Assembly (NCBI GenBank): GCA_007922225.1
Contig: ML679954.1
Coordinates: forward strand, 24,077,003-24,141,002
Direction: 5' to 3'
Origin: Emydura subglobosa
Lineage: Eukaryota > Chordata > Testudines > Chelidae
Length of the DNA stretch: 64,000 nt
In this document: piece after piece, positions 57,836 through 64,000 of the stretch
Numbering within the stretch: position 1 is the stretch's first letter
Layout of the letters: each line of letters opens with the position of its first letter
Translations under genes and position numbers: made by a program
Notes under the pieces: model-generated
Told to the model about the DNA's origin: nothing
The model's input: the letters and a program-made list of their open reading frames with translations, nothing else
Database searches by the model: none

Positions 57836-59134
57836 CTGTTTGACAAGCACTAATCATTAGGGGACTGATTCTGCCACCGGTACTTCTGGTGGTTGTACCT
57901 TACTCCATGAGAAATCCCATTGAGCCAGACCATCCCCTCATGTGAGGGACAAAGAGGGGTTGTAAATCTTTATTACTTCTCCTCACATATATTCACACTT
58001 ATCCCACCTGCCCCCAAATTGAAAATGCTGTGAGGCCCATCCACTAACCTTAAGGATGCCAAGGGATAAATAAGAATTATTTGTCTCCACACTGCCTCTC
58101 CATCCCTGGTAATGTTACCATACACTCTGACACTGTTTCTGGTGACAAATCTCTATTGACCATAAATCAAGAAATGTTCCCTGTAATTTGTCCTAATTAT
58201 AAACAATGTAATTAGTTATGGGCTGAAGCAGTTCTAAAACTTCACATGTTTCAATATTTCACTATTATACACACACTACATGTCTGATAGCAACTGAGCT
58301 GGTGGCTTGAGCTATTAAAGAGTCACCTATGTAGGATGTTAGCCTTGGCCTTTGGTGGAGAGCGGGGAACTGTATGTGTTGACTTAAAGGAGGAAGGAAA
58401 ACAATTCAAATGTAGTAAAGGAAAAATCTGACACACAAACACACACACACTTTTCTTGAAGTGTTTTGAGCCATGAAAGATGTTGAATATTTCTGTCTGA
58501 ATATTGAGTGAATTTATGAAGCATCTTTGAATGCTCAGCCAATTGGATCACTCAATTGGCTAAACATTCCAACACTTCTTTTTGGAAAAGAGATGCCCTT
58601 GCATACACTAGAACATCCTGTGGACTGTTGCACTGTATTTCTGAAGGTGGAAAGGTTTTATTTGATGCGTGATTACTTTATTACAATATTTACACTACCA
58701 ATGGCAGGCCTTTTTTTTTTCTAATCTTGCTCAAACTGCTCATGCTGCATGAGACATTCTTTCTCTTCATACAATCTCCCTGAGACACATGTTGCCATGT
58801 GTATTTCCTTTCCTTTCCTTATAAGGGTCTTTTCTTTGAATACTTCCCCCATTTACTGATACACTTCATACTCCCTGCATTTTCTACCACAATAAAATAC
58901 CTACTTCCTCCTCTGTGCTTTCCGCTATGAGATAACTGGAATTCATGCATTGTCCCAACAAGAAATTTTATGTGCTCTGCCTTCATGTGTGCAGATATCC
59001 AAAATCCAGTAAGCAGACAATCATTCTTCCCCCTTTCTAACGGAAGAGTTTAGTCTTCAATTCTTTTGGAAGTGAACTGGTTCTGCCTTTTGTTCAGGGA
59101 ATGGCCCAAGACTGTGGCTTGAGAAAGCTCTTAA
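57836..59134. other. Non-coding, nothing recognised
   Basis: 57855-57930 (GGGACTGATTCTGCCACCGG...CTTACTCCATGAGAAATCCCATTGA) is a dispersed-repeat copy. (AC)n at 58434-58450, TTTCC repeats at about 58804-58820 and a T run at about 58711-58720. Confidence 0.5.
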
Positions 59135-59205
59135 GCACATTCTTAAACTTGACTTCAGTGGGACTTAAGCACATGCTTAAAGTTAAACATATACTTACAT
59201 GCTAT
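59135..59205. repeat. Dispersed repeat with AAGCACATGCTTAAAG arms
   Basis: CTTAAGCACATTCTTAAACTTGACTTCAGTGGGACTTAAGCACATGCTTAAAGTTAA. The core TTGACTTCAGTGGGA lies between AAGCACAT-containing arms. Confidence 0.65.
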
Positions 59206-59754
59206 CACCTGTAGAGATGCTTTCCTGAAATGGATCTAAATAAAAGATCAGAACATCGTTACTGTCCAGTATCAGACTAACTGATTTTCTCTCTTCTAAG
59301 ACACTTACATACAGGTAAAATATAGAGAGAAAAAATAAATAATAGTATTTTATTAATGATAGACTGCATTTGAACTCATGGCAGAACACAAACAGTGAAA
59401 AGTGCTCAATATGGGTATTGTAAGCTCTGTTTGAAATCATGGCAAAATCCCTCTTTTGCTATTCACAGCACAGCCAACAATACAATCATACTTAAATACT
59501 CATCTCCATTTTGCCCTTGCAGTAGAGTTGTCTTTTTTTACTTCTGTATGTTAGTCATTTTTGTGGCAATTATACAATCCACAGGGTGACCAGCAGTCTA
59601 TTTTATTCCTCCCCCAGAGAGGCCTTCATTTAGGCCTTACTTCATCTAGGCCTTCCCTTTGGCTTCTTTTAGATTCTCAAATTTTGTTGCTACCCATGGT
59701 CAGCTCCTCCTAAGTGATTTTTTTCATGGGATTTTGTGTACTTTTAATTATTTT
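59206..59754. other. Non-coding, nothing recognised
   Basis: AT-rich sequence, no motif-bearing frame. Confidence 0.5.
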
Positions 59755-59870
59755 TGGTGGGATATTCAAAAATGTCCAAGTGGTTTAGGAACACAAATCT
59801 TATTATAATTCAGTGTGCTCCTAAGTTATTCAGACAGACTTGAAAAAAATCACAGCCTATTAAAACATTG
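59755..59870. repeat. Palindromic dispersed repeat, both halves present
   Basis: The left half TGGGATATTCAAAAATGTCCAAGTGGTTTAGGAACACAAAT is mirrored by GTGTGCTCCTAAGTTATTCAGACAGACTTGAAAAAAATCACA. Diverged foldback; a single half-like copy is at 47785. Confidence 0.65.
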
Positions 59871-60239
59871 CGTAGCTAGATTGCGCTGCTCAGAAATTTG
59901 CCAAAATTATATCAAATTTGAAAAATGTTTTGATATTATCAAGAACGTTTCACAGAGCAGAAAGTGAAAAATTCACCCACAATCTAAAAGTCTCAATGCC
60001 TTGATGTATGGCACAAGCTGCAAGTTCTTGTTATATATACAATGCTATTTACTTCTGCCTCTTAGTTTCATTTTGAAGGAGGGCTCACGAATCATCCTTT
60101 TATATCACCATTATTTCATAATTTTGACTCAGTTCAGCAACCAGCACCCATGCTAGGCTATTTATCAAGAAATGTCAGACAATACTATGGTGATATTGTA
60201 TTTTCTATCAACAGTGATGGAGGTAGTAGCAGAAAAAAT

Positions 60240-60344
60240 GAACCTATTTAACTCATTTAAGCACATGCTAAGTGTAAGTATGTGAGTAGTCAATTTAAAA
60301 TTACTCATATGTTTACATTTAGGCATATGAGCAAGTGCTTACTC
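60240..60344. repeat. Dispersed repeat with AAGCACATGCTAAG arms
   Basis: TTTAAGCACATGCTAAGTGTAAGTATGTGAGTAGTC, then TTTAGGCATATGAGCAAGTGC. Diverged copy of the 59135 type. Confidence 0.55.
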
Positions 60345-60450
60345 ATAGACTTGGACTTTAAGGCCAGAAGGGACCAACATGATCACCTAATCTGACCTCC
60401 TGCACATTACTGGCCACAGAACCACATTGCAGAGCCACCTACTCCTGTAA
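60345..60450 (-). mobile_element. CR1 3' tail
   Basis: CATAGACTTGGACTTTAAGGCCAGAAGGGACCAACATGATCACC...TCTGACCTCCTGCACATTACTGGCCACAGAACCAC is the complement of the turtle-type CR1 end. Confidence 0.9.
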
Positions 60451-60590
60451 TGGGGGACTGAGGGACCAATTCTGATACCTTTGTGGATCTGAGCCAAAGT
60501 GAATAAGGGTATTTGGGGTCCTAATTTCAGCAGAAGTTAGGAGCCGAAGTACCTTTGAGGATGTAGGCCTTTGAGTGGTATCTTAATCTA
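60451..60590. repeat. Dispersed repeat, foldback-like
   Basis: AATTCTGATACCTTTGTGGATCTGAGCC near the left and GAAGTACCTTTGAGGATGTAGGCC near the right, around GGGGTCCTAATTTCAGCAGAAGTTAGGAGCC, whose CCTAA/TTAGG arms pair. Confidence 0.5.
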
Positions 60591-60771
60591 CAAGTAATTC
60601 CAAAGCTCTTGTCTCCTGGCAGGAGAGAGCTGTTCAGCACATCTAACCAGTCCCCATCCACTAAATTTCCTTTCTGAAACTATTGACTCCTTCATTAAAT
60701 AGTATTTTTTTTAAGATTAAAAAAAAATTATTTAAGGACAGATTGTGGCCTTTACTCACCCTAATGAGCTC

Positions 60772-60823
60772 TTACTCAAGCAAATAGTCCCATTGAAGTC
60801 AGAGGGACTACTCACATGAGTAA
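60772..60823. repeat. Hairpin copy of the CATTGAAGTCAGAGGGA-type dispersed repeat
   Basis: TTACTCAAGCAAATAGTCCCATTGA faces GTCAGAGGGACTACTCACATGAGTAA. The arms pair along about 24 positions with few mismatches. It is the clearest hairpin copy in the window. Confidence 0.75.
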
Positions 60824-61954
60824 GCACTCACTTAACTCAGTTACAACCTGGCTCGCTTCAGTTATTTTTTAGTGTTTAAGTACTTCTTTTTTCCAATTTA
60901 AATACTGGCATAGTGAAGACCTATGTGATTTTATAGCACACACATAAAATGGCCTCTCAGCCAAATAAAATTTAAAATGGCTGGCATGGAGCTGTAATTA
61001 ATCACAAAAAGGGGAGATGGTTTCTGTTAGAATTGCTTCATATTATGAAAAAGTGGGGTTTCTGTTGTTGATTCAAAAGAGGTCCTTCTTGCTACATAAG
61101 TGACCACAGTGCCAAATACTACACAGGGTACATGCTATAGCTAAGTATCCTAAACAGCAGCAGGTATCTAGACATCGCTAGTTTAGAGCTGGACATATGA
61201 AACATTTCAGAACCTCATCCAACCCTGTACAAAAATATTTCCCAATCTCATATTTTGTGCAAGAGGTATAGGTGGAGGGACATTAAAATCTTGTGCTATT
61301 TTGAATGATCCTCAGTGAGCTGAAGGTGGAAACCTGTTTTCCATGAGCCAAGGATTGCTGAGCTATATTTTGAAGGGTATTTATTTTTGTTCAAAGTAAG
61401 CCAAAATACATAAGAGACTGGATTTATTCTCCTTGTAATAGTTCTCCATATTCATCACAACTTCCGACAGCCCTAACAGAGCTGAATTACAGGCCAACGT
61501 TTCAGGAGAGAAATCCTTCCCAAGTGTCTTAAAGATGGATATTGGGAGCTTTTTAAGAATTGAGCCTTCTAATTGAATAGTCTTGCTTGATAAAACAATA
61601 AACAGCTCATTAAGCTGCTATTTTTTGCCTCCCTTATTCATGCATGAGACATACCATTGAAATCAATAGAGCTACTTGAGGAGTAAAGTAGAGCTGTTTA
61701 TAGTAAGGATGACAGAATTGGACCCATTATAAATGGGTAAATATATACCATGTGTGTACCACAGAAAAGTGTTGATCGGTGATTTCACCTGCACAGTAAT
61801 CCAAATGTACTGTAGAAGTCTGCATTATAAGACATGGAATTTCCCAGGGATTCACCTTGCAATTCCTCACACGCATAGAGAATCCAGTCATCTGCACTGG
61901 GATGATTTGCACCTTTGAGGGGGGCTCATGTGAGGAAAATTGTGAAGAACAGTA
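60824..61954. other. Non-coding, nothing recognised
   Basis: AT-rich sequence without motif-bearing frames. 61650-61690 (ATACCATTGAAATCAATAGAGCTACTTGAGGAGTAA) is a dispersed-repeat copy. Confidence 0.5.
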
Positions 61955-62090
61955 CTCTCTGGCTTTATTATTATTTATTTGTATTGTGGTAGGAGTCCCA
62001 GTCATGGATGATGATTCCATTGCGCTAGGTCCTGTACACACACAGAACAAAAAGACAGTCCTTGCCCTAAAGACCTTAGAGTGCCAGATT
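61955..62090 (-). mobile_element. L2/L3-type LINE or SINE 3' tail
   Basis: TTATTATTATTTATTTGTATTGTGGTAGGAG...CCATTGCGCTAGGTCCTGTACACACACAGAACAAAAAGACAGTCCTTGCCCTAAAGACCTTA is the complement of the L2/L3 tail seen on the plus strand at 57690. Confidence 0.82.
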
Positions 62091-64000
62091 TCTCCCTGCA
62101 TGATTTATGTACATCTGCAGAATGGAAATACTATGCATGTGTGCACATTCAAAGGTACCCCTGAAAACTTCAAAGTGATCAAACTGAATGGAAAAATGAT
62201 TTCTTCACTCTTTGGACTGAATCTTGGCTTTGATATGAACCCCACACAATGCACAGTGTGTTATTGTGACTCAGTCACATTCTGTGCCGCAGGGGTCTCC
62301 TTGCTCTGAGGGGGAAGTACTCTGTACCAAATCTGTATGTGGCCCAGTATACATCCCCTGGAATGCCAGAATGGAGGTGGAGACTAAGTTCTGTCCGTTC
62401 CCCCACTCCTGTTCACCTGCTCAGAGGGAGTAGGGACAAAGTAGCTCTGCAGAAGCTTCTCCCTGTGTGCCACTACCTATATGGCCTGGGTAACTACACA
62501 GGGGCATGGCTGTGCCCGGCATAGCAGCGCAAACCAAGACACAGTTCAGCCCTTTATGTGCAGTATATCCCTACCATCCGGGCTATGCCTGATAGGAGCA
62601 TTGTCACTGCCACAGACAGAGGCGGGCCTTCTGCATAAAGCTGAACCAACTTTAGGAAGTTGTACCAGAGAGAGAAGCAAGCACAGTTGCAGATCACAGA
62701 GAGCAGACAGTACGGCTGGGGAGCCCATGAGACTCCTGGAACCTTGCATCTACAAAGGATCATTTGGTGAAAGCCCACAGAGATGAGGCCTTTGGAAGAG
62801 AGGAGTCTTGTATTTGCATTTTTCTAATTTTCTGATTTGTCTTTATGTGCAATTGCATATATCTTTACCTCATTATTTTGAAATTACAGTAGATTAAAAA
62901 GACGTTGCAGAATCATTAGGCATGCAATAGTACCAATGCACATATTTCTCCCATGTCTGCTTTTATTAATTCTTGTTCCCATAAACGGTTGTTTTTTTTT
63001 TTTTAAAAAGAGGCTTGAAATCATGAATATACATATAGAATAATGAATCATGATATACATTCTTATTGAAGAGGTCAAGAAAATCTGGCTTTCCTGATGC
63101 CACCATCAAACATGACCAATAAATAAGATTTTCTGAGTGTGAAGAGAGGAAGGGTTAGCCTCCAGAAAACTGTAGTACCACCAAAAGTTTCTTTGCCCTG
63201 TCTTCTTAACATTTCCCCACTAATCAGCAGTGAGAGAAAAGAAAAAAATTATCAATTCTGCTAATCTTCTTATAAGGTTCTACCTTCTGCTATTGTGCCA
63301 GTTACTCAAACTTCTGTGAGTTCACCTTTCAGAGTGACACCTGTATTCCATCTCTATGGCCAAGCCAGGGCTCCCACTCTAGGCTTCCAGGTCCTCAGCC
63401 ATTGCCTCTTTTGGGTAGAGTTGCACCCTCTCTCTTCTGACTGGACTATTTCCAGGCTGCACAGTCCTCTGACTATATTCTGATATTCTCAGCAAAAGAC
63501 AGACTGCCTAAGCAGGCCAGCTTTGCTTCTCTCCTCAGAGACAGTACACAGTGTAATTATCACACAGCTCTTTCTAAGCAACATACTTATTCTTAAGGTA
63601 AAAACCGTTACAGAGGAAATATATTAAAAGCTACAAAGGAACCTACATGCATGCTAATAAGCTTACCATAGATCACCCACTCGCTCCAGCAAGGGCTCTG
63701 GTTGGTGATTAGTTTTCTAAACCCCACGCAGGGTTTTTCCTGCAGTCACAAGTTCATCACAGTTTCAGCTCAGCATAAGCTCCTAAGTCTTATGAAGTCT
63801 TTCAATTCTTCCCTAAGGCTTAGCGCTTCCCTTGGACCAAAGGTCCTGTCCATTTGCTGGATCAGAAAGCTGGCCATGAGTCAATTTACCTCAAGGTTAT
63901 TTAGCCAAAAAAAAAAAAAAACCACCCTTCTGTGTGTGTTGGTCTGTGGAAAATCCAGTTTGAACTAGTTGATGTGAACTACATCAGGGTTTGGTACTTC
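62091..64000. other. Non-coding; possible unclassified repeats
   Basis: 62290-62790 is GC-richer, with overlapping frames on both strands and no motif. 63280-63900 has a pyrimidine-rich character that could belong to an old LTR or other interspersed repeat, but no terminal structure or coding remnant was recognised. A T run lies at 62991-63004 and an A run at about 63907-63920. Confidence 0.4.

Noticed and set aside
63280..63900. Possible old LTR or endogenous retroviral segment
   Set aside because: No paired repeat, primer-binding site or coding remnant could be seen, so no call was made.

Overview
This window looks like ordinary, gene-poor vertebrate nuclear DNA, almost certainly from a turtle or a close sauropsid relative. 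The evidence is the repeat content: CR1 LINEs in both orientations with turtle-type 3' tails, L2/L3-type LINE tails, MIR-like SINE remnants, short terminal-inverted-repeat transposons carrying GTCTACAC-like ends, many short inverted repeats centred on CATTGACTTCAATGGG-like cores, and one GC-rich DIRS-type retrotransposon. No bacterial-style operon, CRISPR array, rRNA operon or complete protein-coding gene is visible. The open reading frames are short and are mostly shadows of decayed transposons. The only candidate for host coding sequence is a 137-base terminal exon on the minus strand at 16200-16336, which would make much of the window the intron or 3' flank of a minus-strand gene.

Layout. 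1630-2410: C-terminal relic of a LINE (minus). 2770-4280: CR1 (plus) with a TA-flanked MITE nested in it. 4505-4790: MIR/L2-tail SINE. 10512-10924: short hAT element with a near-perfect 8-bp target duplication. 12690-14640: L1/Tx1-like LINE relic. 16200-16336: candidate exon. 21420-21633: L2-type and CR1 tails. 24252-25755: LINE relic ending in a C2H2 zinc finger. 26590-27085: L2/L3-type relic. 30906-32160: long CR1 fragment (minus). 33.5-35 kb: DNA-transposon-like and GC-rich repeats. 38245-38483, about 40.6-41.2 kb and 45637-45928: foldback elements. 44195-44850: L2-type relic. 46085-47220: Ty3/Gypsy pol relic (minus). 48404-54679: DIRS-type element. 54.7-64 kb: AT-rich, repeat remnants only.

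The standout is the DIRS-like element. Although its genes are broken, it keeps the complete terminal architecture of the group: inverted terminal repeats, a right-end extension, and an internal complementary region just inside the right repeat that joins complements of both outer ends. The left-end match is 39 of 39 bases. Between the repeats lie gag-like, reverse transcriptase, RNase H and tyrosine recombinase remnants in the expected order, and a 182-bp hAT element with a perfect 8-bp target duplication has landed in the reverse transcriptase.

All family assignments rest on reading motifs by eye and on general knowledge of these families. Boundaries of decayed elements are approximate.
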